Assembly: GCA_900547555.1 (NCBI GenBank)
Contig: URHG01000045.1
Location: 1-21,907 of the forward strand
Source: an uncultured Porphyromonadaceae bacterium
GTDB taxonomy: Bacteria > Bacteroidota > Bacteroidia > Bacteroidales > UBA11471
Direction: 5' to 3'
DNA length: 21,907 bases
The notes below the pieces were generated by a model that searched no databases, was not told the origin of the DNA, and was given only the letters and a program-made list of their open reading frames with translations. Of the stretch, positions 15,700 to 21,907 are shown in pieces. Numbering within the stretch: position 1 is the first letter of the stretch; each line of letters opens with the position of its first letter. Both the position numbers and the translations under genes were made by a program.

Positions 15700-15810
15700 A
15701 ACAAGGAGAAAGGGAAAGTACTCAACTCCACGCCTTACGAAGAGAAGCTCACCGCCCTGTGCAAGGCGGTCTTGTCCGGAGGTGAAACCATAGAAATAAA
15801 AGTTGTATGA
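15700..15810 (+). pseudogene. Possible C-terminal remnant of a small gene
   Basis: The last 30 or so codons before TGA at 15808-15810 read like protein (YEEKLTALCKAVLSGGETIE) and the stop overlaps the next ATG as ATGA, the usual mark of translational coupling. Upstream in this frame the sequence passes through terminator hairpins and looks non-coding, with the first ATG at 15520. I take this as the tail of a gene whose 5' part was lost. The rest of the gap 15450-15806 holds the two hairpins and nothing else I can support. Confidence 0.35.
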
Positions 15811-16307
15811 AAAACGAAAAAATCCCACCGGCGATAACTGCCACTATATTTGTCTTTATCGCTATCGTGATGCTGCTTTTCTCGTCGTGCCGGACGGGAC
15901 AGCAGATCGTAGTGGTAGAGGGAAAAGATAGTATAAGAATAGAGGAACGGATAAGGGAGATAAAAATAACGGACACCCTTTTTATCGCAGTCCCGCCACA
16001 ATCGGCCGAGCGGACAACAGCCGACAGCACCTCCCACCTCGAAAACGACTACGCGGTAAGCGATGCCCGCATCATGGCCGACGGCTCGCTGTACCACTCC
16101 CTCGAAACAAAAGCGCGTACAGACACCCTCACGGGGGAAGTATCGGTACAAGCGAAAGATTCGATTATCTATCGGCATAAATTGAATACAAAAGTCGTTA
16201 CCGTCGAAAAAGGGCTATCCGACTGGCAAAAAATACAAATCCGGGGATTCTGGATATTCCTGATTTTAACAAGCGGATATATTATTATAAGAAAAAGAGT
16301 GTTATGA
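15807..16307 (+). CDS. Prophage lysis-module-type lipoprotein (Rz-like), unknown function
   Basis: 166 residues. An N-terminal hydrophobic segment (about 10-26) ends in LLFSSC, a plausible lipobox with Cys28. A charged middle is rich in Asp/Thr/Ile repeats (KDSIRIEERIREIKITDTLF; RTDTLTGEVSVQAKDSIIYR). Near the end are LSDWQKIQIRG and a hydrophobic helix finishing in basic residues (IIIRKRVL). This layout resembles small proteins I know from Bacteroides prophage and mobile regions near amidase genes, where a spanin-like role is suspected; that role is inference. Its ATG overlaps the stop of the remnant ORF upstream. No amidase or other phage gene is adjacent, so the module is incomplete. Confidence 0.6.
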   Translation: MKNEKIPPAITATIFVFIAIVMLLFSSCRTGQQIVVVEGKDSIRIEERIREIKITDTLFIAVPPQSAERTTADSTSHLENDYAVSDARIMADGSLYHSLETKARTDTLTGEVSVQAKDSIIYRHKLNTKVVTVEKGLSDWQKIQIRGFWIFLILTSGYIIIRKRVL

Positions 16308-16320
16308 CACAAAAAATTCA

Positions 16321-16328
16321 TACATTTG
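16321..16328 (+). promoter_or_regulatory. Orphan -7 box before a short terminated stretch
   Basis: TACATTTG fits TAnnTTTG exactly, but the -33 region is poor. A start near 16333 followed by the terminator at 16368-16404 would give a transcript of about 70 nt with no evident ORF. The 14-bp palindrome ATGTTATATAACAT lies at 16336-16349. Confidence 0.3.
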
Positions 16329-16367
16329 CCCCTGTATGTTATATAACATTACATTCGTATATTAGTC

Positions 16368-16404
16368 CGCTTGCTCGATTGTGAAATTAGGCAAGCGTTT
16401 TTTT
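16368..16404 (+). terminator. Intrinsic terminator between convergent genes
   Basis: CGCTTGC (16368-16374) pairs perfectly with GCAAGCG (16391-16397) over a 16-base loop, followed by seven T residues. It ends just before the integrase stop codon on the other strand. Confidence 0.75.
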
Positions 16405-16412
16405 GTTCGTAA

Positions 16413-17573
16413 TCAGATCGTAAACTTATTGAAAGATTGTATTCCTGCTTGTTTGGCATCATCGAGAATGTGAGCATAAATCAAAGTATCCTGAATAGAT
16501 GAATGTCCCAATATTTCTTTTAAGGCGGCTAAATCTTTGGTGTTTTTTAAAAATAGTGTGGCAAAAGTATGGCGTCCAGCTTTCAAAGAAAGGGCCTTTC
16601 CGATTTCCGCTTCGGCAGAGATGTCTTTTAACAAGCGATTCATTGTAGCTTCGGAAGGGATTTTAGTTAACAAATGGCCTGATTTTCGTGTTCCGACCAT
16701 ATTTCGTAGTAAAGTTTTGGCCGGCTCATTCAATGGTACTATTATCGGTTCCGGCTTCCGGTTTCGGAGTTTTATACGATAATACGTGAATGATGTTTCG
16801 GAAAATTGTTCCAAAAATAAATTTTTTGCGTCTCCGATATGGAGGGAAGTAAAGCAAAGGAAAAGGAATATTTCGAGCGTTTTATGTTTAGTTTCTGTTA
16901 GTTTTCCCGTAACATACAATTCTACTAATTTATTCAATTCATCTTCTGTCAAATATTCGTACTTTGCCTGAACACGGCGTATTTTCCAGTTGGAAAAAGG
17001 GTCTTCATCGATATAGCCATCTCGAAAAGCTTGACGTATATATTTTTTTAATATCGCCATATTTTTATATGCAGTATTGGCATTATTTTCAAGATCTTTC
17101 CGTAGGTAAGAGTAATATTCGTCCAACATCTCGCATGTTATGTCATCGAAAAAGAGTTTGGGAGACCATTCTTTCAACTTTTTCATAACGACCCTGTGGG
17201 TGAACAGTGTACTTAATTCGATTCTGATACCGGGATTTCTCATTTTGTCTTCGACGTATTGATGGAATGTGGTATAATCACTCGGGCGGTTATAACTACG
17301 CATAAACATATCTTTTGTGGGTATTTTGTCTTTGAGTCGGTATTTGACCAAAACATCATTAATGCGCGACATGATATGTTCTATAATGAGGTTTTTATCC
17401 GCAGCCTTTTCGTCGGACTGTTTTACCCTTGCGCAGCGTTCATTCCAGTCTTTGGGTTTGACGGAAACAAATGTCGAGAAATTGACTTTTTCTCGTTTGA
17501 GGTAGAACCGCACCCAAACAATGGAATCCTCGGATTCGCAATAATTACGTAAATAGAGTTTGATATTTACCAT
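16413..17573 (-). CDS. Tyrosine recombinase/integrase with altered first catalytic Arg
   Basis: 386 residues with the Bacteroidetes layout: N-terminal arm-binding domain (1 to about 90), SAM-like core-binding domain (about 98-200) and catalytic domain (about 205-386). Conserved residues seen are Lys273 (LRNRKPEPI), Arg334 in GRHTFAT, His357 in LGHSS and the tyrosine nucleophile Tyr367 in IYAHI. The first catalytic arginine position (CFTSLxIGDAKNL) holds His245, codon CAT at 16841-16839, one G-to-A change from Arg CGT. The His of the HxxR motif is Lys331. IntDOT-type integrases also lack the first Arg, so loss of activity is not certain. The 3' end of the tRNA-Cys gene faces this gene, a usual arrangement for elements inserted in tRNAs. 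It likely mobilised the island at 14402-17700. Confidence 0.88.
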   Translation of the reverse strand: MVNIKLYLRNYCESEDSIVWVRFYLKREKVNFSTFVSVKPKDWNERCARVKQSDEKAADKNLIIEHIMSRINDVLVKYRLKDKIPTKDMFMRSYNRPSDYTTFHQYVEDKMRNPGIRIELSTLFTHRVVMKKLKEWSPKLFFDDITCEMLDEYYSYLRKDLENNANTAYKNMAILKKYIRQAFRDGYIDEDPFSNWKIRRVQAKYEYLTEDELNKLVELYVTGKLTETKHKTLEIFLFLCFTSLHIGDAKNLFLEQFSETSFTYYRIKLRNRKPEPIIVPLNEPAKTLLRNMVGTRKSGHLLTKIPSEATMNRLLKDISAEAEIGKALSLKAGRHTFATLFLKNTKDLAALKEILGHSSIQDTLIYAHILDDAKQAGIQSFNKFTI

Positions 17574-17721
17574 ATTTTAAAGACGAATTATTCGTTTCGG
17601 CCGGACGCCAATCGGTCTACAAAAGGGCCTAAAAAAGCGACCGGTCTGCCTATTTTATGATTTCGGGAAGAATCCGAAAGATTGAGTGTGGGTCGTAAAT
17701 CTTTGATACCCTGCTAAATGG

Positions 17722-17757
17722 CGAAAGGGTGGGTATCTTTCGATATCCACCCTTTCG
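17722..17757 (-). terminator. Hairpin downstream of tRNA-Cys
   Basis: CGAAAGGGTGGGTATC and GATATCCACCCTTTCG form a 16-bp stem (one G-U) with a 4-base loop. It lies 9 bases past the tRNA 3' end on the minus strand, so it may end tRNA transcription or aid processing, although no T-run follows. Confidence 0.5.
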
Positions 17758-17765
17758 GGAAATTG

Positions 17766-17836
17766 AGGTTCCTAGCAGATTCGAACTGCTGTAAACGGTT
17801 TTGCAGACCGGTGCCTAACCACTCGGCCAAGGAACC
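17766..17836 (-). tRNA. tRNA-Cys (anticodon GCA)
   Basis: Minus-strand sequence folds as a cloverleaf. Acceptor GGTTCCT pairs with AGGAACC, the anticodon loop is CTGCAAA with GCA, and GTTCGAATC forms the T-loop region. The discriminator base is U, as required for Cys tRNAs. CCA is not encoded. A 71-base gene. Confidence 0.95.
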
Positions 17837-17853
17837 TTATCGTTTTTGCGATG

Positions 17854-17884
17854 CAAAGATAGGTAAAAATTCCGATTCCGCAAG
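17854..17884 (-). promoter_or_regulatory. tRNA-Cys promoter
   Basis: Minus-strand CTTG (17881-17884), 19 bases, TATCTTTG (17854-17861). Predicted start about 14 bases before the mature tRNA 5' end. Confidence 0.7.
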
Positions 17885-17888
17885 TACC

Positions 17889-18074
17889 TTATGCTTTTTT
17901 CTTTGAATTTTCTCCCGAAATGCTTTTTCCATCGCAACAGCCAGAGGTGGACTTACAACCTCCGCAACCACAGTGGCACGCCGACGATTTGCCTCGTATT
18001 ATGCGTGTGATACGATACACGACATAAATGACGACGGCTACGCCTATGGCGGCGACAATAATTTGTTGTAACAT
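17889..18074 (-). CDS. FeoB-associated Cys-rich membrane protein
   Basis: 61 residues: one N-terminal membrane helix (about 3-22), a basic stretch, then a cysteine cluster CHCGCGGCKSTSGCC and a Lys-rich tail. This matches the FeoB-associated Cys-rich family. It starts one base after the feoB stop codon, so it is translated from the same mRNA. A role in Fe(II) handling or FeoB complex assembly (replacing FeoC) is suggested by linkage; the biochemical function is not established. Confidence 0.9.
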   Translation of the reverse strand: MLQQIIVAAIGVAVVIYVVYRITRIIRGKSSACHCGCGGCKSTSGCCDGKSISGENSKKKA

Positions 18075-18075
18075 A

Positions 18076-20466
18076 TCAAATAAATATTTTACCTATGTTG
18101 AATATCAAGAATGAAACAATCCATGCGAAAGCCGTATTGTAGACCATGGAGAATATACCCCACCACCAGCTGCCGGTTTCTTTGATGATGGCGGCTACGC
18201 TTGCCAGGCATGGGAAATAGAGCAATACAAATACCAAGAAAGAAATGGCGATGAGCGGTGTGAAGTCGGGTACTCCGGTTTCGGGATTGGCAGCCATAAG
18301 TCGTTCGCGTAAGGAGGCATCATCTTCGGTAAGGTCGGAGTCTCCCGTGTACAATACCCCCATCGTGCTGACGACGATTTCTTTTGCTGCTACACCCGAA
18401 AGAAGGGCTATATCGACTTTCCAATTAAACCCGAGGGGCTCCATAACGGGTTCTACGAATTGTCCCAATTTCCCTAAATAGGAATTTTTCTGTTGTTCGG
18501 CCACAGTTTCCGTTTCTCCCGTAACGGGATCGACTTGGGGACGAGGATAATAACTCAAAAACCACACGACGACAGCCGCTACGAGAATGATACCGCCCAT
18601 TTTGCGGAGGTATTGTTCGGCTTTGTCCCACATATGGCGCATGGTCGCTTTCATGGTAGGTATGCGGTAAGGCGGCAGTTCCATAACAAATGGTGTCTCG
18701 TCTTTTTTGAAATAGAAACGGCGTAACAACCGTGCCGTTACCACAGCTGCCAATATACCCAAAATATAAAGTCCTAAAAATACGAAACTTGCGTAGGCCG
18801 AGAAGAATGTACCGATAATGAGAACATATACCGGCAATCGTGCACTACACGACATAAAGGGGTTGATGAGTATCGTGATGATGCGGCTGCTGCGGCTTTC
18901 GATGGTGCGGGTTGCCATTATAGCGGGTACGTTGCAACCGAATCCCATGATCAGCGGTATGAATGACTTTCCGTGCAACCCTACTTTGTGCATGATTTTA
19001 TCCATGATAAACGCTGCTCGCGCCATATAGCCGGAGTCTTCCATAAAGGAGATGAAAAGATATAGAATAAGGATGTTCGGGAGGAATACGATGACACTTC
19101 CCACACCACCTATGACACCGTCTACAAGTAGGTCTTTCAAAGGTCCGGGCTCCATGAATTTCTCTATGAGGCTACCCAGCCATCCCACACCCGATTCGAT
19201 CCATTCCATAGGATAAGCTCCGAGTACGAAAGTGGCTTCGAACATAACCCACATCAGGAACAGGAAAATGGGAAATCCGTAGAATTTATGGGTTACCAAA
19301 GAGTCGATCAGACGTGTGGTTTTGAATTCATCTCGTTTGCCGGGAACAAGAGTCTCCCGTAATGCACCCGAAATAAATCCGTATTTTTCGTTAGCAATGA
19401 CGGTTTCTATGTTTTCACCGAGCGTTTCTTCTATGCGTTTATCTTCTGTATTGCGTAATTCGATCCATTTTTCATATTCGGGTTCTTTCGACAAGAGGTG
19501 TTCTGTCTCCTTATCCCGTTCGAGCATCTTTATGGCCAGATACCGAGGAGAGAGGTAATAGATCGATTGGGCTTCTTTCTTGATCGCATCTTTTACGACG
19601 GTTATACCCTCTTCTACGACTTGCCCGTGATTGATGTGTATATGCCGTACGACAGGGTCTTCCCGCTCATATACTCGTATGATTGTGTCGAAGAGCGAAT
19701 CGACTCCCCAACCTGTGCGCGATATGGTCGGTACCATAGGTATGCCTATCATTTTCCCGAGCATTTCATAATCGAAACGGTCGCCGCTGGCTTCCAATTC
19801 GTCATACATATTTAGGGCTATGACCGTGCGCAAGTCCATATCGATCAGTTCAGTCGTCAAAAACAGATTTCGTTCGAGATTCGAAGCTACGACGACATTG
19901 ACGATTACATCGGGTTGTTTGTCGATGATATGGCGACGCACATACAGTTCCTCGGGCGTGTAGGCCGATAACGAATATGTTCCCGGTAAGTCATAGATGT
20001 TGAATCGATATCCTTTGTAGTCGAAGTGCCCCTGCTTGGCATCGACCGTTACACCGCTGTAATTGCCCACATGCTCGTGTGCACCCGAAGCGATGTTGAA
20101 AAGTGATGTCTTTCCGCAATTGGGGTTTCCGACCAAAGCTATATTTATCACTTTTCCCGAACGGACGGCTGCTTCCTGCATGCGAATGTCTTCATCGACA
20201 ATGACGTCGGCCGTCTTGGCCGGAAGTATGTTTTCTGCCTCTTCTGTGGTTACGACCTCGATGAGAGCGGCTTCGCTGCGGCGCAGTGAAACTTCGTAAT
20301 CGAGAATTTTGTATTTTACGGGGTCTTTTAACGGGGCATTGAGCAGGACTTTTACTTTTTTACCCCTGACAAATCCCATTTCAATAATTCGTTTGCAGAA
20401 AGCTCCGTAGCCAAGTACTTTTACTATGACTACTTCTTGACCGGTGGAAACCTCGGAAAGTCGCAT
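18076..20466 (-). CDS. feoB: Ferrous iron transporter, FeoA-FeoB fusion
   Basis: 796 residues from ATG 20466. The frame extends 13 codons further to a TTG, but MRLSEVSTGQEV is the natural FeoA start. Residues 1 to about 72 are a FeoA SH3-like domain. The G domain has GNPNCGKTS at about 113-121, the switch T in SGVTVDAKQG, DLPGTYSL, and NMYD as specificity motif. The membrane part follows, with GFGCNVPAIMATRT and SGVAAKEIVVSTMG, the two Cys/Gly-rich gate motifs of FeoB. It imports Fe(II) across the inner membrane using nucleotide hydrolysis, important in the anoxic gut. FeoA fused to FeoB is common in Bacteroidetes. A GATTTTTG element on the minus strand (20503-20510) is a weak -7 candidate, and no Fur site was recognised with confidence. 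Confidence 0.95.
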   Translation of the reverse strand: MRLSEVSTGQEVVIVKVLGYGAFCKRIIEMGFVRGKKVKVLLNAPLKDPVKYKILDYEVSLRRSEAALIEVVTTEEAENILPAKTADVIVDEDIRMQEAAVRSGKVINIALVGNPNCGKTSLFNIASGAHEHVGNYSGVTVDAKQGHFDYKGYRFNIYDLPGTYSLSAYTPEELYVRRHIIDKQPDVIVNVVVASNLERNLFLTTELIDMDLRTVIALNMYDELEASGDRFDYEMLGKMIGIPMVPTISRTGWGVDSLFDTIIRVYEREDPVVRHIHINHGQVVEEGITVVKDAIKKEAQSIYYLSPRYLAIKMLERDKETEHLLSKEPEYEKWIELRNTEDKRIEETLGENIETVIANEKYGFISGALRETLVPGKRDEFKTTRLIDSLVTHKFYGFPIFLFLMWVMFEATFVLGAYPMEWIESGVGWLGSLIEKFMEPGPLKDLLVDGVIGGVGSVIVFLPNILILYLFISFMEDSGYMARAAFIMDKIMHKVGLHGKSFIPLIMGFGCNVPAIMATRTIESRSSRIITILINPFMSCSARLPVYVLIIGTFFSAYASFVFLGLYILGILAAVVTARLLRRFYFKKDETPFVMELPPYRIPTMKATMRHMWDKAEQYLRKMGGIILVAAVVVWFLSYYPRPQVDPVTGETETVAEQQKNSYLGKLGQFVEPVMEPLGFNWKVDIALLSGVAAKEIVVSTMGVLYTGDSDLTEDDASLRERLMAANPETGVPDFTPLIAISFLVFVLLYFPCLASVAAIIKETGSWWWGIFSMVYNTAFAWIVSFLIFNIGKIFI

Positions 20467-20654
20467 ATATTTATCTCGTTTCTGATGTTTATTATTTTGC
20501 TGCAAAAATCGTTATTTATTTTCATTCTACATAACAACTATGCGATATTATTTATATGCAATATAAACAATAACTTGTTTTAACAATTTTGTGTAAAAAT
20601 ATTTGGATATTTTGTTTTGGTATTATATTATTGCGAGGAAAAATAATTTCTATC

Positions 20655-21071
20655 ATGAAAAAGACTTTATGCTTATTTACACTGTTTTTCTTTGCGGCTA
20701 CAATTTGTTTTTCTAGTACGGGAAGCGTAACCGAAGTAAGTGCGACTAATCCGACTTATTCAAAGTCGTTGCCGGTTTTATAATAATAAAATACCGATTG
20801 GCTCGATTCACAATGGGGCGTATCGGCTTCTACTCGCGAGACGTTGTCGTCTGATAGAAAAATCGGTATTATTTGCGATAAGGGGAGTATTTCGATAAAA
20901 ACAGATGAATCTATTTCTGACATAGCTCTTTATGACTTGTCGGGTATTCAATTGCCTGTACAAAATATTTCCGATAAATCTATTTCTATATCCGTTCGAT
21001 AAGGTACCTATATTGTTGAGATCGACTTTTCCGATGGGGAGGTGTATCGTACTTGCTGTTTGATTGAGTAG
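20655..21071 (+). pseudogene. Broken gene for small secreted protein
   Basis: ATG 20655 opens MKKTLCLFTLFFFAATICFS, a good signal peptide, but the frame meets TAA TAA TAA at 20781-20789. The same frame then stays open and protein-like (DWLDSQWGVSASTRETLSSD, then SISDIALYDLSGIQLPVQ) up to another TAA at 21000-21002. After that come GTYIVEIDFSDGEVYR and a final TAG at 21069-21071. The ALYDLSG...GTYIVEI pattern resembles the end domains of small Bacteroidetes secreted proteins (T9SS-like C-terminal or DUF3244-like strands). The intact protein would be about 138 residues. A strong terminator still follows. Either the 42-residue product is made, or the gene is dead; I favour recent inactivation because the downstream reading has not drifted in frame. 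Confidence 0.7.
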
Positions 21072-21093
21072 GGTAAATTTATGTCGTATATTG

Positions 21094-21129
21094 TGCTCAT
21101 GGCAGGGTTTCCGGCCATGAGCATTTTTT
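21094..21129 (+). terminator. Intrinsic terminator after the broken gene
   Basis: TGCTCATGGC (21094-21103) and GCCATGAGCA (21114-21123) pair perfectly, followed by a T-run. Confidence 0.88.
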
Positions 21130-21238
21130 ATCACTATGTCGGGCAGGAAATCTCCTTTTCATAAGAATATCTATGTTATATCGATTTTCTGCAATTAAGA
21201 TTATAGACCGTTTTATTTTCTTGTTTTGCTTTTTTCTG

Positions 21239-21246
21239 TATTTTTG
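21239..21246 (+). promoter_or_regulatory. -7 box of the GH28 gene
   Basis: TATTTTTG matches TAnnTTTG and predicts a start near 21250, about 47 bases before the ATG at 21298. The -33 element is not clear within the T-rich stretch upstream. Confidence 0.45.
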
Positions 21247-21297
21247 TTGAAATACTCAGTTTGTGAATATTTAGGAATTAATTATAATTAAAAAGTT

Positions 21298-21907
21298 ATG
21301 AGAAAATACGTATTTTTTTTTGCCGGACTGTTCTTGGTGCAAATGTCGTATGCCGGTCTTGACGTTCGGCATTTCGGAGCCAAAGGTGACGGTACGACCT
21401 TAGATACCCGAGCCATACAGTCTGCCATAGATTCGGCGGCGGTGTGCGGTGGAGAAACCGTCGTTTTACCTCCCGGGCGATATTTGAGCGGGACGATTGT
21501 CCTGAAAAATAATGTAGCGCTGCATATCGAAAAAGGGGCGACTTTATTGGGGAGTACCTGTCTCGATGATTATCCGCAATACGTTTCCCATTATGTGTCG
21601 CACATAAATCGTTATTCGAGTCGTTCGCTTATATTTGCCGAAGGCGTGGAAAACATATCTATTAGCGGCGAAGGCACTGTCGACGGACAAGGTTCTCTCG
21701 AAAACTATCCTGCTACCGAAACCGAAACCCTTATGGGTATTACGCGTCGTCCTTATTTGATACGCGTTATCAGTTGCAAAGGGGTGAAATTATCGGGTAT
21801 TCACCTGAGAAATTCTCCGGCTTGGACACAACATTATCTCGATTGCGAGAATGTATTCATTGACGGAATAGATGTGTACAATCACGGTAATTATAATAAT
21901 GACGGTA
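21298..21907 (+). CDS. GH28 polygalacturonase-like enzyme, 3'-truncated by window edge
   Basis: 203 codons visible. A signal peptide (MRKYVFFFAGLFLVQMSYAG) precedes LDVRHFGAKGDGTTLDTRAI, the standard opening of GH28 pectinases. GGETVVLPPGRYLSGTIVLK, HIEKGATLLGS and GEGTVDGQG, with NSPAWTQHYLDCENVFIDGI, build the beta-helix. The visible part ends at NNDG, at or just before the first catalytic aspartate motif (NTDG-type), so active-site residues cannot be fully checked. It would hydrolyse polygalacturonan or rhamnogalacturonan after secretion. With the PL1 lyase and the GH97-GH43 enzyme it makes a third plant-pectin-related gene in this window. Confidence 0.88.
   Translation, partial: MRKYVFFFAGLFLVQMSYAGLDVRHFGAKGDGTTLDTRAIQSAIDSAAVCGGETVVLPPGRYLSGTIVLKNNVALHIEKGATLLGSTCLDDYPQYVSHYVSHINRYSSRSLIFAEGVENISISGEGTVDGQGSLENYPATETETLMGITRRPYLIRVISCKGVKLSGIHLRNSPAWTQHYLDCENVFIDGIDVYNHGNYNNDG

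Noticed and set aside
14402..17766. Direct repeat of the tRNA-Cys 3' end marking the far end of the island
   Set aside because: Scanned for the acceptor/T-arm sequence and found no copy in the window, so attL/attR cannot be claimed.
20467..20505. Upstream TTG start for FeoAB
   Set aside because: The FeoA domain starts at the ATG ending at 20466; the extension is Gln/Lys-rich and non-conserved in type.
1..21907. CRISPR array or insertion sequence
   Set aside because: No regularly spaced direct repeats and no transposase-like reading were seen; the only repeats are the degenerate copies at 2464-2688.

Overview
The window comes from a member of the Bacteroidales, probably a gut commensal. The evidence is the promoter form: TAnnTTTG -7 boxes with TTTG or TTG about 19-20 bases upstream occur before several genes (12025-12055, 4382-4412, 17854-17884, 5982-6012). 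Strong Shine-Dalgarno sequences are absent, and the gene families fit: GH97, GH43, Bacteroidetes-type PL1, HU-CCDC81/SPOR protein, FeoAB fusion and a Bacteroidetes tyrosine recombinase. I cannot fix the genus.

Layout. 1-2413 (+) is the 3' part of a GH97-GH43 fusion glycosidase. 2414-2842 is a repeat-filled gap ending in a 59-bp perfect palindrome. 2843-4449 (-) is a stand-alone tryptophan synthase beta (trpB2) behind a complete transcription attenuator, with a 17-residue leader peptide containing two Trp codons. 4450-5826 (-) is a secreted PL1 pectate lyase. 6204-7112 (+) is an HU-like/transmembrane/SPOR protein. 7165-11984 (-) is a two-gene operon: a 1402-residue 2-hydroxyacyl-CoA dehydratase activator/dehydratase fusion followed 2 bases later by a TetR regulator. 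Its promoter carries a perfect inverted repeat over the expected start site. 12160-13077 (-) is a patatin-like phospholipase and 13232-14401 (+) a Bcr/CflA drug exporter.

14402-17700 looks like a small accessory island: a GC-rich orphan ORF, a HigBA-type toxin-antitoxin pair, a decayed stretch, a prophage lysis-type lipoprotein and a tyrosine recombinase whose first catalytic arginine codon reads as histidine. It lies beside tRNA-Cys (17766-17836). 17889-20466 (-) is the ferrous-iron operon, a FeoA-FeoB fusion plus a Cys-rich FeoB partner. 20655-21071 (+) is a pseudogene of a small secreted protein, broken by three tandem TAA codons and a fourth TAA. 21298 to the end (+) is the start of a secreted GH28 polygalacturonase-like enzyme.

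Together the window mixes pectin/plant-glycan degradation (GH97-GH43, PL1, GH28), core physiology (Trp synthesis, Fe(II) uptake, cell-envelope/DNA protein) and a radical-type CoA enzyme under its own repressor. The regulatory signals best supported by direct reading are the trp attenuator and the TetR operator; both give testable base-pairing predictions.
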